From positions 5,569-69,568 of the forward strand of contig NZ_URFY01000022.1 in assembly GCF_900547205.1 (NCBI RefSeq): 64,000 nt of DNA, in the 5' to 3' direction. A program made the translations under genes and the position numbers. Below, in pieces: positions 9,727 to 18,712 of the stretch (position 1 is its first letter; each line of letters starts with the position of its first letter). Below the pieces are notes generated by a model. It saw nothing but the letters and a program-made list of their open reading frames with translations, was not told where the DNA came from and searched no databases. This DNA is from an uncultured Bacteroides sp. Lineage in GTDB: Bacteria > Bacteroidota > Bacteroidia > Bacteroidales > Bacteroidaceae.

Positions 9727-9734
9727 TAATTTTG
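9727..9734 (+). promoter_or_regulatory. -7 box of chuR promoter
   Basis: TAATTTTG matches TAnnTTTG but ends only 5 bases before the chuR ATG, so a transcript from it would have almost no leader. Either the mRNA is leaderless or the match is fortuitous. Confidence 0.4.
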
Positions 9735-9739
9735 CAGTC

Positions 9740-10984
9740 ATGAAAACATCAACATTTGCCCCTTTTGCCAAACCGCTGTATGTGATGGTGAAGCCCGTAG
9801 GTGCCGTGTGCAACCTTGCGTGCGATTATTGCTACTATCTGGAAAAGGCGAATCTATATAAAGGCAACCCGAAACACGTGATGAGTGATGAACTACTGGA
9901 AAAGTTCATCGAAGAATATATCAACTCACAGACCATGCCGCAGGTGCTTTTCACCTGGCATGGAGGCGAGACGCTGATGCGACCGCTCTCTTTCTACAAA
10001 AAGGCAATGGAACTGCAAAAGAAATATGCCCGCGGACGCACCATCGACAATTGCATCCAAACGAACGGCACGATGCTCACCGATGAATGGTGCGAGTTTT
10101 TCCGTGAGAACAACTGGCTGGTGGGCGTCTCTATCGACGGTCCGCAGGAGTTTCACGACGAGTATCGCAAAAACAAGATGGGAAAACCCTCTTTCGTGAA
10201 AGTGATGCAGGGCATCAACCTGCTGAAGAAACACGGAGTAGAGTGGAACGCAATGGCTGTTATCAACGACTTCAATGCCGACTATCCGCTCGACTTCTAT
10301 AATTTCTTTAAAGAGATAGACTGTCATTATATCCAGTTTGCCCCTATCGTTGAACGTATCCTGCCACACGAGGACGGACGTCATCTGGCTTCCTTGGCAG
10401 AAAATAAAGAAGGAAAGCTGGCTGACTTCTCTATCACTCCCGAACAGTGGGGCACATTTCTATGTACTCTTTTCGACGAATGGGTGAAAGAGGATGTAGG
10501 CAATTACTACATACAGCTATTCGATAGCACACTTGCCAACTGGATGGGCGAGCAACCCGGTGTATGCTCGATGGCTAAAACCTGCGGTCACGCCGGAGTG
10601 ATGGAATTTAACGGAGACGTTTACTCTTGCGACCACTTCGTTTTCCCTGAATATAAATTAGGGAATATCTACAGCCAAACGCTCGTGGAAATGATGCACA
10701 GCGAACGCCAGCACAACTTCGGCAACATGAAATTCCAATCTCTCCCCACTCAATGCAAAGAGTGCGAATTTCTGTTTGCTTGCTACGGAGAATGTCCCAA
10801 GAATCGTTTTAGTCGGACTGCCGAAGGCGAGCCGGGACTGAATTATCTCTGCAAAGGATACTACCGCTTCTTCCAGCACGTGGCTCCTTACATGGACTAC
10901 ATGAAAAACGAACTGATGAATCAACGCGCGCCTGCCAATATTATGGAAGCGTTAAGAAGTGGAGAGTTGAAAGTGGAGAGTTGA
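9740..10984 (+). CDS. chuR: anaerobic sulfatase-maturating enzyme (radical SAM)
   Basis: Radical SAM enzyme that oxidises the active-site Ser or Cys of sulfatases to formylglycine in the cytoplasm. At 414 aa it has the radical SAM motif CNLACDYC (Cys24, 28, 31) and a Cys-rich C-terminal region for auxiliary clusters (CSMAKTC, YSCDHF, CKECEFLFAC, ECPKNRF). The N-terminus FAKPLYVMVKPVGAVCN is typical of the family and supports this start. In B. thetaiotaomicron the equivalent gene is known as chuR, needed for chondroitin and heparin sulfate use. It should activate the Ser-type sulfatase encoded at 16.5 kb. The 3' end runs through a small direct repeat of AGTGGAGAGTTGA. Confidence 0.93.
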   Translation: MKTSTFAPFAKPLYVMVKPVGAVCNLACDYCYYLEKANLYKGNPKHVMSDELLEKFIEEYINSQTMPQVLFTWHGGETLMRPLSFYKKAMELQKKYARGRTIDNCIQTNGTMLTDEWCEFFRENNWLVGVSIDGPQEFHDEYRKNKMGKPSFVKVMQGINLLKKHGVEWNAMAVINDFNADYPLDFYNFFKEIDCHYIQFAPIVERILPHEDGRHLASLAENKEGKLADFSITPEQWGTFLCTLFDEWVKEDVGNYYIQLFDSTLANWMGEQPGVCSMAKTCGHAGVMEFNGDVYSCDHFVFPEYKLGNIYSQTLVEMMHSERQHNFGNMKFQSLPTQCKECEFLFACYGECPKNRFSRTAEGEPGLNYLCKGYYRFFQHVAPYMDYMKNELMNQRAPANIMEALRSGELKVES

Positions 10985-11032
10985 GAGTTTATATGTGAAA
11001 CAAATTTATATATTTAATTTTATCATAAAATA

Positions 11033-13192
11033 ATGAACAGACTAAGACTTTATTTATTGGCGCTCACTGCGCTCATTGTATGTTCCGCAAGAGCGGACGA
11101 GGGTATGTGGCTATTGCAACTGATGCAACAGCAGCATTCCATAGATATGATGAAAAAACAAGGATTGAAACTGGAAGCCCAGGATTTATATAATCCCAAC
11201 GGTGTGTCTCTGAAAGATGCCGTTGGCATATTCGGCGGAGGATGTACCGGAGAAATTATTTCACCGGAAGGTCTGATACTGACGAACCATCACTGCGGAT
11301 ATGCTTCTATCCAACAGCATAGTAGCGTTGAGCACGACTATCTGACAGATGGTTTTTGGGCACCTTCCAGAGACAAGGAACTCCCTACCCCGGGACTGAA
11401 ATTTACTTTTATCGAACGCATCGAAGATATCACGGATATTGTAAATGCAAAGATTGCCGCTAAAGAAATCACAGAAACCGAATCTTTCAGCGGTGATTTT
11501 CTTCAGAAGCTGGCAAATGAGCTTTATACTAAAAGTGACCTGAACGGCAAGAAAGGAATCGTGCCGCAAGCTCTTCCGTTCTATGCCGGAAATAAATTCT
11601 ACCTATTTTATAAGAAAATCTATTCGGACGTACGCATGGTGGCAGCTCCCCCCTCTTCTATCGGTAAGTTTGGTGGAGAAACGGATAACTGGATGTGGCC
11701 CCGCCATACCGGCGACTTCTCTATGTTCCGTATCTATGCAGATGCCAACGGAGAACCTGCCGAATACAGTGCAAGCAACACTCCGCTGAAAACTAAAAAG
11801 CATTTGCCTATCTCTATCAAGGGATTGAAAGAAGGAGACTACGCAATGATTATGGGATTCCCCGGAAGCACTAGCCGCTACCTGACTGTGTCGGAAGTAA
11901 AAGAACGTATGGATTCTGAGAATGATCCGCGCATCCGTATCCGCGGTGCCCGCCTGGCAGTTCTGAAAGAGGTGATGAATGCCAGTGATAAAATCCGCAT
12001 TCAGTATGCCAACAAATATGCAGGCTCCAGCAACTATTGGAAGAACTCTATCGGAATGAATAAAGCTATTATCGACAACGACGTATTGGGCACAAAGGCT
12101 GCACAGGAAGCTAAATTCGCTGAGTTCGCCAAAGCACAGAACAATGCAGAATATGCATCGGTAGTGAACAAGATTGATGAACTGGTTGCTAAAACTACTC
12201 CTCTCAATTACCAGTTTACTTGCCTGCAAGAGACGTTCTTCGGGGCTATTGAATTTGGTAATGCGATGTTGGATAAAACACGTGAAGCATTGGTGGAGAA
12301 AAACGATTCTGCTATCAAAGCACGCATAGGAACTCTGGAAACAGTATATGCAAACATCCACAACAAAGATTACGATCATGAGGTAGACCGCAAAGTTGCC
12401 AAAGCATTGTTCCCCCTGTATGCGACAATGATTCCGGCAGAACAGCGTCCGTCTATCTACAACCTGATTGAAGAAAAGTATAAAGGCGATTACAACAAGT
12501 TTGTAGACGATATGTACGATAACTCTATTTTCGCCAACCGCGAGAACTTCGAGAAGTTTATCAAGAAGCCGACCGTGAAGGCTATCGACAATGACCTTGC
12601 TCTCCAATACTGCCGTTCGAAGTATGACCTGATTGAAAAGCTTATCATCCCACTCAAAGAGATGGATCAAGAACTGGCATTGCTGCACAAGACATACATC
12701 CGTGGACTTAGAGAAATGAAATTGCCTGTACCTTCTTATCCGGATGCAAACTTTACAATTCGTCTGACTTATGGAAATGTGAAGCCTTACGATCCGAAAG
12801 ACGGTGTGCACTACAACTACTACACCACTACAAAAGGTATTCTTGAAAAGGAAGACCCCAATAACCGTGAATTTGTGGTACCCGCCAAACTGAAAGAGCT
12901 GATTGAAAAGAAAGACTACGGACGCTATGCTTTACCCAACGGTGATATGCCTGTATGCTTCCTTTCAACGAATGACATCACCGGCGGTAACTCCGGCAGC
13001 CCGGTATTGAACGAAAACGGTGAGTTGATTGGTTGTGCCTTCGACGGTAACTGGGAATCTCTAAGCGGTGACATCAACTTTGACAACAACCTGCAACGTT
13101 GCATCAACCTTGATATACGCTACGTACTGTTTATCCTTGAGAAACTGGGGAACTGCGGACATCTGATTAATGAAATGACAATCGTAGAATAA
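11033..13192 (+). CDS. dpp7: S46 family dipeptidyl-peptidase, DPP7 type
   Basis: Periplasmic serine dipeptidyl-peptidase releasing dipeptides from peptide N-termini. It is 719 aa with a signal peptide cut near ARA-DEG. The catalytic His is in LTNHHCGY (residues 84-90) and the catalytic Ser is 654 in TGGNSGSP. The residue 18 positions after the Ser is Gly672 (FDGNW). In characterised S46 enzymes Gly at this place (Gly673 of P. gingivalis DPP7) permits hydrophobic P1 residues, so DPP7-like specificity is inferred. It is followed with no gap by its paralogue: the stop TAA touches the next ATG. Confidence 0.92.
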   Translation: MNRLRLYLLALTALIVCSARADEGMWLLQLMQQQHSIDMMKKQGLKLEAQDLYNPNGVSLKDAVGIFGGGCTGEIISPEGLILTNHHCGYASIQQHSSVEHDYLTDGFWAPSRDKELPTPGLKFTFIERIEDITDIVNAKIAAKEITETESFSGDFLQKLANELYTKSDLNGKKGIVPQALPFYAGNKFYLFYKKIYSDVRMVAAPPSSIGKFGGETDNWMWPRHTGDFSMFRIYADANGEPAEYSASNTPLKTKKHLPISIKGLKEGDYAMIMGFPGSTSRYLTVSEVKERMDSENDPRIRIRGARLAVLKEVMNASDKIRIQYANKYAGSSNYWKNSIGMNKAIIDNDVLGTKAAQEAKFAEFAKAQNNAEYASVVNKIDELVAKTTPLNYQFTCLQETFFGAIEFGNAMLDKTREALVEKNDSAIKARIGTLETVYANIHNKDYDHEVDRKVAKALFPLYATMIPAEQRPSIYNLIEEKYKGDYNKFVDDMYDNSIFANRENFEKFIKKPTVKAIDNDLALQYCRSKYDLIEKLIIPLKEMDQELALLHKTYIRGLREMKLPVPSYPDANFTIRLTYGNVKPYDPKDGVHYNYYTTTKGILEKEDPNNREFVVPAKLKELIEKKDYGRYALPNGDMPVCFLSTNDITGGNSGSPVLNENGELIGCAFDGNWESLSGDINFDNNLQRCINLDIRYVLFILEKLGNCGHLINEMTIVE

Positions 13193-15352
13193 ATGAGAAA
13201 ACAAATACTATTCGCCCTATTCTCATTGGCAACTCTTAGCATCCACGCCGACGAAGGTATGTGGGTGCTAACCGATTTGAAAGCCCAGAATGAAGTTGCC
13301 ATGCGCGAACTTGGCCTTGAGATTCCTATCGAAGAAGTGTACAATGCAAACGGACTTTCGCTGAAAGATGCCGTAGTGCACTTCGGCGGCGGATGTACGG
13401 GAGAAATTATTTCTTCCGAAGGACTAGTGCTGACGAATCATCATTGCGGCTATGGAGCTATTCAGCAACACAGCAATGTGGACCATGACTATCTGACGGA
13501 AGGTTTCTGGGCTATGAACCGTGATGCGGAACTTCCTACGCCAAACCTGACGGTTACTTTTATCGACCGGATACTCGACGTGACTAGTTACGTAAGCGAG
13601 CAATTTAAAAAGGACGAAGACCCGGAAGGCGTTAATTACCTGTCTCCAAGCTACCTAAGCAAGGTGGCAGACCGATTTGCAAAGGCTGAGAACATTGAAG
13701 TGACTCCTGCCACTAAACTGGAACTCAAAGCCTTCTACGGAGGAAACAAGTATTATCTGTTTGTAAAGACCGTATATAGTGATATCCGCATGGTTGGTGC
13801 ACCTCCTTCTTCTATTGGTAAGTTTGGAGCAGATACCGACAACTGGATGTGGCCGCGCCATACCGGAGACTTTTCTCTCTTCCGCATCTATGCGGACAGA
13901 AACGGAAAGCCTGCTGCTTACTCAAAAGATAATGTGCCCCTCCAAGTGAAGAAACACATCAAAATCAGTCTTGCCGGAGTGCAGGAAGGAGACTTCACCT
14001 TCGTCATGGGATTTCCGGGACGCAACTGGCGGTATATGATTTCCGATGAAGTGGAGGAACGTATGCAGACCACCAACTTCATGCGTCAACACGTGCGCGG
14101 TGCCCGCCAAAAGGTGCTGATGGAACAAATGCTGAAAGATCCTGCCGTACGTATTCATTACGCAAGCAAATACGCATCATCTGCCAACTACTGGAAGAAT
14201 GCCATTGGCATGAACGAAGGATTGATACGCCTCAACGTGCTCGACACCAAGCGTGCGCAACAGGAAGAACTTCTGGCTCGCGGACGCGAAAAGGGAGACG
14301 ACTCTTATCAGAAAGCCTTCGATGAAATACGTTCTATCGTGGCCCACCGACGCGATGCGCTGTATCATCAGCAAGCCATCAATGAAGCGCTGGTGACTGC
14401 GCTCGATTTCATGCGCATTCCTTCTACGATGGAAATGGTGGCTGCGCTCAAATCCAAAGATAAAGCGAGAGTAAAAGAAGCTGCGCAGAAATTGAAAGTG
14501 GAAGGTGAAAAGTATTTCGCGTCTGTCCCCTTCCCCGAAGTGGAGCGGATGGTTGCCAAAGAGATGCTGAAAACTTACGCCAACTACATTCCGGCAGAGC
14601 AACGAATCAATATCTTCGAGATTATCGACTCCCGCTTTAAAGGCAATATAGATGCTTTCGTGGATGCCTGTTTCGAACATTCTATTTTCAGCAATCCCAA
14701 GAACTTTGAGAAGTTCATCAAGAAGCCAAGCCTATATAAGATAGGTTACGACTGGATGGTTCTTTTCAAATATTCCATTACCGACGGGATACTAAAGACG
14801 GCAATCGCCATGAAAGATGCCAATCAGAACTATGATGCCGCTCATAAAGTATGGGTAAAAGGGATGATGGACATGAGACAAGAAAAAGGAATGCCGATTT
14901 ATCCGGATGCCAATTCTACCCTACGGTTGACATACGGACAAGTGCTAGCCTACGAGCCCGCCGATGGTGTGGTATACGATGCGCATACTACGCTGAAAGG
15001 AGTGATGGAAAAGGAAGATCCGGGCAACTGGGAATTTGTAGTGCCGCAAAAGCTGAAGGACTTGTATAAAGCCCAAGACTACGGACGCTACGGCAAGAAC
15101 GGTGAAATGCCAGTCAACTTCATTGTGAACACCGACAATACGGGCGGAAACTCCGGTAGCCCTGTATTCAACGGCAAAGGTGAATTGGTGGGAACCGCTT
15201 TCGACCGTAACTTTGAAGGATTGACCGGCGATATCGCCTTCCGACCTTCATCGCAGCGTGCCGCTTGCGTAGATATCCGCTACACCTTATTTATAATAGA
15301 TAAGTTTGCAGGCGCATCCCATATTATCGATGAGCTGAGTATCGTTGAATAA
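13193..15352 (+). CDS. dpp11: S46 family dipeptidyl-peptidase, DPP11 type
   Basis: Second tandem S46 peptidase, also exactly 719 aa, with signal peptide (cut near IHA-DEG), catalytic-His block LTNHHCGY and Ser654 in GGNSGSP. Here the residue 18 after the Ser is Arg672 (FDRNF). In P. gingivalis DPP11 the matching Arg673 binds acidic P1 side chains, so specificity for Asp/Glu is inferred. Together the two genes would cover hydrophobic and acidic dipeptides. The start immediately follows the stop of the preceding gene, so translation is probably coupled. Confidence 0.92.
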   Translation: MRKQILFALFSLATLSIHADEGMWVLTDLKAQNEVAMRELGLEIPIEEVYNANGLSLKDAVVHFGGGCTGEIISSEGLVLTNHHCGYGAIQQHSNVDHDYLTEGFWAMNRDAELPTPNLTVTFIDRILDVTSYVSEQFKKDEDPEGVNYLSPSYLSKVADRFAKAENIEVTPATKLELKAFYGGNKYYLFVKTVYSDIRMVGAPPSSIGKFGADTDNWMWPRHTGDFSLFRIYADRNGKPAAYSKDNVPLQVKKHIKISLAGVQEGDFTFVMGFPGRNWRYMISDEVEERMQTTNFMRQHVRGARQKVLMEQMLKDPAVRIHYASKYASSANYWKNAIGMNEGLIRLNVLDTKRAQQEELLARGREKGDDSYQKAFDEIRSIVAHRRDALYHQQAINEALVTALDFMRIPSTMEMVAALKSKDKARVKEAAQKLKVEGEKYFASVPFPEVERMVAKEMLKTYANYIPAEQRINIFEIIDSRFKGNIDAFVDACFEHSIFSNPKNFEKFIKKPSLYKIGYDWMVLFKYSITDGILKTAIAMKDANQNYDAAHKVWVKGMMDMRQEKGMPIYPDANSTLRLTYGQVLAYEPADGVVYDAHTTLKGVMEKEDPGNWEFVVPQKLKDLYKAQDYGRYGKNGEMPVNFIVNTDNTGGNSGSPVFNGKGELVGTAFDRNFEGLTGDIAFRPSSQRAACVDIRYTLFIIDKFAGASHIIDELSIVE

Positions 15353-15449
15353 TGAACAATATCCGGTCTTTCCCGTTATATTTATATAGTAAGATTAATA
15401 GTTGCAGTCTTCAATGACTGGCATTTAACTCAAAAAGAAAGGAAAGATT

Positions 15450-15749
15450 ATGGAAAAGTTTGAAGATTTGATACAGTCGCCGGTACCTGTTTTAGTAGAC
15501 TTCTTTGCCGAATGGTGCGGACCATGCAAAGCCATGAAGCCTGTACTGGAAGAACTAAAACAGATAGTAGGCGATAAGGCGCGCATTGCAAAGATAGACG
15601 TTGACCAGCATGAAGAGTTGGCTTCCAAATATCGCATACAGGCGGTGCCAACCTTTATCCTGTTCAAGAATGGAGAAGCGGTTTGGAGACATTCAGGCAT
15701 CATTCACAGTAGCGAATTGCAAGGGGTAATAGAACGTCATTACTCATAA
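15450..15749 (+). CDS. trxA: thioredoxin
   Basis: A small cytoplasmic thioredoxin of 99 aa with the classical WCGPC active site (Cys23, Cys26) after the strand VLVDFFAEW, and the cis-Pro region AVPTF. A purine-rich AAAGGAAAG just upstream may serve as ribosome-binding site. It is followed 14 bases later by an exported thioredoxin-like gene, so the pair may be one transcript. Confidence 0.93.
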   Translation: MEKFEDLIQSPVPVLVDFFAEWCGPCKAMKPVLEELKQIVGDKARIAKIDVDQHEELASKYRIQAVPTFILFKNGEAVWRHSGIIHSSELQGVIERHYS

Positions 15750-15763
15750 AAAGACAGAAAAAA

Positions 15764-16231
15764 ATGAAGAAAGTATTAGTAATGGTTACTCTCGTCATGG
15801 TTAGCGTGATAGTGTACGCATTTAACGATGGAGCAGAAACCAATCAAGGTAAAAAAGAGGTAACAGGTAACAACGGTGAAGTCGTAGCAATGAACAAAGA
15901 AATGTTTCTGAAAGACGTCTTCGACTTTGAAAAGTCAAAAGAGTGGAAATACAAAGGAGATAAGCCCGCCATCATCGACTTATATGCCGACTGGTGCCCG
16001 CCTTGTCGCCAAACAGCTCCTATCATGAAGGAATTGGCAAAAGAATATGCAGGGAAAATCATTATCTATAAAGTAGATGTAGATAAGCAGAAAGAACTGG
16101 CAGCCTTATTCAATGCATCCAGCATTCCATTGTTTGTATACATCCCTATGGAAGGAGAACCGCAGTTTATCCGCGGAGCTGCCGACAAAGCAACCTTTAA
16201 AAAAGGTATTGATGAATTTCTATTGCAATAG
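15764..16231 (+). CDS. exported thioredoxin-fold protein
   Basis: A 155-aa thioredoxin-family protein with an N-terminal signal (MKKVLVMVTLVMVSVIVYA), so probably periplasmic or membrane-tethered. The active site is WCPPC in DLYADWCPPCRQ; the cis-Pro site is SSIPLF. The CPPC redox motif suggests a reductase or disulfide-exchange role in the envelope; the partner is unknown. It is downstream of trxA by 14 bases and may share its mRNA. Confidence 0.85.
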   Translation: MKKVLVMVTLVMVSVIVYAFNDGAETNQGKKEVTGNNGEVVAMNKEMFLKDVFDFEKSKEWKYKGDKPAIIDLYADWCPPCRQTAPIMKELAKEYAGKIIIYKVDVDKQKELAALFNASSIPLFVYIPMEGEPQFIRGAADKATFKKGIDEFLLQ

Positions 16232-16293
16232 CAGTCAATGTCGGTAAGCTCTAGTGCAATTTTCCGCAACCTGTAGATGGATTGTAGTTTCCT

Positions 16294-16380
16294 CCTAAGG
16301 AAACGCCAGTTCCCTAGTAAAGATACGCCAGTTTCCCCCTAAGGAAACTGGCGTATCTGTGCAAGGAAACGACAGTCCCC
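16294..16380. repeat. clustered GGAAACTGGCG-type repeats with a perfect 16-bp hairpin
   Basis: The core is a perfect inverted repeat: AGATACGCCAGTTTCC at 16321-16336 and its complement at 16343-16358, loop CCCTAA. Partial copies flank it: CCTAAGGAAACGCCAGTTCC at 16294 and AAGGAAACGACAGTCCCC at 16363. It lies after the exported thioredoxin gene and before the sulfatase promoter, so it may end the upstream transcript, but no T run follows the main hairpin. Confidence 0.7.
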
Positions 16381-16423
16381 CAAATAAATCACTGTTATTT
16401 TTCTTTTATCCAAAAAGAAGTGT

Positions 16424-16431
16424 TATTTTTG
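16424..16431 (+). promoter_or_regulatory. -7 box of sulfatase promoter
   Basis: TATTTTTG matches TAnnTTTG and lies 33 bases before the ATG at 16465. It supports this shorter start and suggests the sulfatase-sigma pair has its own promoter. Confidence 0.5.
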
Positions 16432-16464
16432 TCCGCAAAGAAAAGCACATTACATCTATACGAT

Positions 16465-18015
16465 ATGAAAACACCTTTTACACTGAAATCCTCATTAATA
16501 GCGGCGACAGGAGCTTGTGTTCTTCCACAATTCGTCCTTGCCCAAGATTCAAAACAGCCTCACATTATACTGATTATATCCGACCAACATCGTGGCGATG
16601 CCATGAATTGCATGGGAAACGCTTCTGTCATCACACCCAATATGGATGCCTTGGCGGAAGATGGTACACTGTTTACAAACGGATACTCATCTACTCCCAG
16701 CAGCACGCCGGCACGTTCGGGATTGCTGACCGGACTCTCTCCCTGGCATCACGGTATGCTGGGATATGGCAGAGTAGCCAAAAAGTATCGCTACGAGATG
16801 CCCGCCATGCTGGGCGACTTAAACTATTATAGCTTCGGAATCGGCAAAATGCATTGGTATCCGCAAAAGTCCCTGCATGGTTTTCGTGGAACCTTGGTAG
16901 ATGAAAGCGGACGCGTAGAGAGTCCCGACTTTATCAGCGATTATCGGTTATGGTTTCAAATGCAAGCGCCCGGATTGAACCCGGATTCCACTCATATTGG
17001 CTGGAACGATCATGGAGCAGCTACTTATAAGCTACCTGAACGTTTGCATCCCACAGCATGGACTGGAGAAATGGCTTGCGAAATGATTCGCAATTACGAA
17101 AACGGCAGCCAGCAACCACTGTTCCTGAAAGTATCTTTTGCACGCCCGCACAGCCCATACGATCCTCCACAACGTCTGCTTGACGAATATGCCGAACGGG
17201 ATGTGCCCGCGCCTTGGGTGGGAGAATGGTGTAAGGATAAGCCTTATGCAAAACTGAAAGACCCGAAAAAAGCGCAAAAGGATGCTCCTTACGGCAACTT
17301 CGGTGAAGAATACGCCAAGAACTCACGCCGCCATTATTATGCCAACGTCACATTTATCGACGAAGAAATAGGCAAAGTGATTGAAACATTAAAGGAAAAA
17401 GGTATATACGACAATGCACTGATCTGCTATGTCTCCGATCATGGAGATATGATGGGCGACCATCATCACTGGCGCAAGACGTATCCTTATGAAGGTTCGG
17501 CACACGTTCCCTATATTGTGAAATGGCCTGCCGCTTATCATTTTACGAAAGGTGGCAAAATCACCCAGCCGGTAGAATTGCGTGATTTATTGCCCACCTT
17601 CCTCGAAGTAGCCGGTGGTTCTGTTCCGCAGGATATGGACGGACAGTCACTACTCCGCTTGATGGAAGGAAAGACCGGGCAATGGAGGAAATACATCGAC
17701 TTGGAACACGCTACCTGCTATAGTGCCGACAATTACTGGTGTGCATTGACCGATGGCACAATAAAATACATCTGGCGTTTCCACACCGGAGCGGAAGAAC
17801 TATTCGATCTCTCGAAGGATCCTCATGAACTAAAGAACGTGGCAGGAAACAAGAAATATAAACGCCAGTTGGAAGAACTTCGTCAGGCAATGGTCAACCA
17901 TCTTTCCGAGCGTGGTGAAGAGTTCGTAAAAGACGGTAAGTTGCAGGTACTGAAACGGACAGTTCTCTATAGCCCTTTATTTCCTGATAAGAAACCGGTA
18001 GATATTGGAATTTAA
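16465..18015 (+). CDS. exported Ser-type sulfatase (S1 family)
   Basis: A periplasmic sulfatase of 516 aa that should remove sulfate esters from glycans. The signal ends near FVLAQ. The sulfatase signature is SSTPARSGLLTG: Ser80 in S-T-P-A-R is the residue converted to formylglycine. Being Ser- rather than Cys-type it depends on an anaerobic enzyme such as ChuR at 9.7 kb. Other metal and sulfate residues are in IISDQHRGD (Asp40) and SDHGDMMGDH. The substrate cannot be assigned. The ECF sigma gene starts 12 bases after its stop, so the two probably form one transcript. Confidence 0.9.
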   Translation: MKTPFTLKSSLIAATGACVLPQFVLAQDSKQPHIILIISDQHRGDAMNCMGNASVITPNMDALAEDGTLFTNGYSSTPSSTPARSGLLTGLSPWHHGMLGYGRVAKKYRYEMPAMLGDLNYYSFGIGKMHWYPQKSLHGFRGTLVDESGRVESPDFISDYRLWFQMQAPGLNPDSTHIGWNDHGAATYKLPERLHPTAWTGEMACEMIRNYENGSQQPLFLKVSFARPHSPYDPPQRLLDEYAERDVPAPWVGEWCKDKPYAKLKDPKKAQKDAPYGNFGEEYAKNSRRHYYANVTFIDEEIGKVIETLKEKGIYDNALICYVSDHGDMMGDHHHWRKTYPYEGSAHVPYIVKWPAAYHFTKGGKITQPVELRDLLPTFLEVAGGSVPQDMDGQSLLRLMEGKTGQWRKYIDLEHATCYSADNYWCALTDGTIKYIWRFHTGAEELFDLSKDPHELKNVAGNKKYKRQLEELRQAMVNHLSERGEEFVKDGKLQVLKRTVLYSPLFPDKKPVDIGI

Positions 18016-18027
18016 AGACAAGCATTT

Positions 18028-18645
18028 ATGCAGGTTCTAGACGAAAGTCATACTAAATGGAAACTTTTTCTCAAAGGTGATAGCAAGGCTTATAGTTGGC
18101 TTTACACTAACTATATACAATTACTCTACAAATATGGACTGCAAATAACTCCTGATAAAGAAATTATCAAAGATTGCATCCAAGATGTTTTTGTAAGGAT
18201 ATACAAGAACAGGGAGAAACTTTGTATCCCCCGGAACGTAAAAGTATACCTGATGATTTCTCTTAAAAACAGTATATACAATGTTTTCAGCAAAGAGCGT
18301 TCGGAAGAAGCCTATGCCTTCAGTTTTCATCTGGTGGAGGAGCAATATATAGTTGAAAACAGTTTCTTTAGTGAAGAAGAACGACGCGAAAAGATGAAAG
18401 AAATAAAAAGAATATTCCGTGTGCTGACTCCCCGACAGCGGGAGATTATATATTATCGTTTTATAGAAGAAATGGAATATGATGAAATATGCCAGATTAT
18501 GAACCTGAATTATCAATCGGCTTATAACTTACTTCAACGTTCGCTACAAAAAGTAAGAGATACTTTCGGCACATCCGAATGCCTTGTGTGGATAAGCATT
18601 CTAGCTACTTTCTTCAAAGAAACACAGAAAATACATTTTTCTTAG
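18028..18645 (+). CDS. ECF-type sigma factor
   Basis: A 205-aa sigma-70 family factor with region 2 (about 20-75: YSWLYTNYIQLLY, DCIQDVFVRIYKNRE) and region 4 (about 130-185: LTPRQREIIYYRF, EMEYDEICQIM, QSAYNLLQRSLQK). In Bacteroides such factors are held by a FecR-type anti-sigma and released when an STN-bearing SusC transporter binds its glycan. All three partners are here in order, so it likely activates the downstream SusC/D genes. It sits 12 bases after the sulfatase gene, an unusual placement that may tie its own level to that promoter. Confidence 0.93.
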   Translation: MQVLDESHTKWKLFLKGDSKAYSWLYTNYIQLLYKYGLQITPDKEIIKDCIQDVFVRIYKNREKLCIPRNVKVYLMISLKNSIYNVFSKERSEEAYAFSFHLVEEQYIVENSFFSEEERREKMKEIKRIFRVLTPRQREIIYYRFIEEMEYDEICQIMNLNYQSAYNLLQRSLQKVRDTFGTSECLVWISILATFFKETQKIHFS

Positions 18646-18712
18646 AAAATAATGCAAGTTCGGTGAGTAGATTCCATTTCATGAGTTGTCCTTATAGAAA
18701 ACAACGCATAAA

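Noticed and set aside
10955..10990. Tandem AGTGGAGAGTTGA at the chuR 3' end as a regulatory repeat
   Set aside because: Only two short copies spanning the stop codon; most likely slippage in a purine-rich tail.
11603..12811. 402-codon open frame on the minus strand
   Set aside because: It is the antisense of the DPP7 gene, with Cys/Val/Phe-rich composition typical of a shadow frame.
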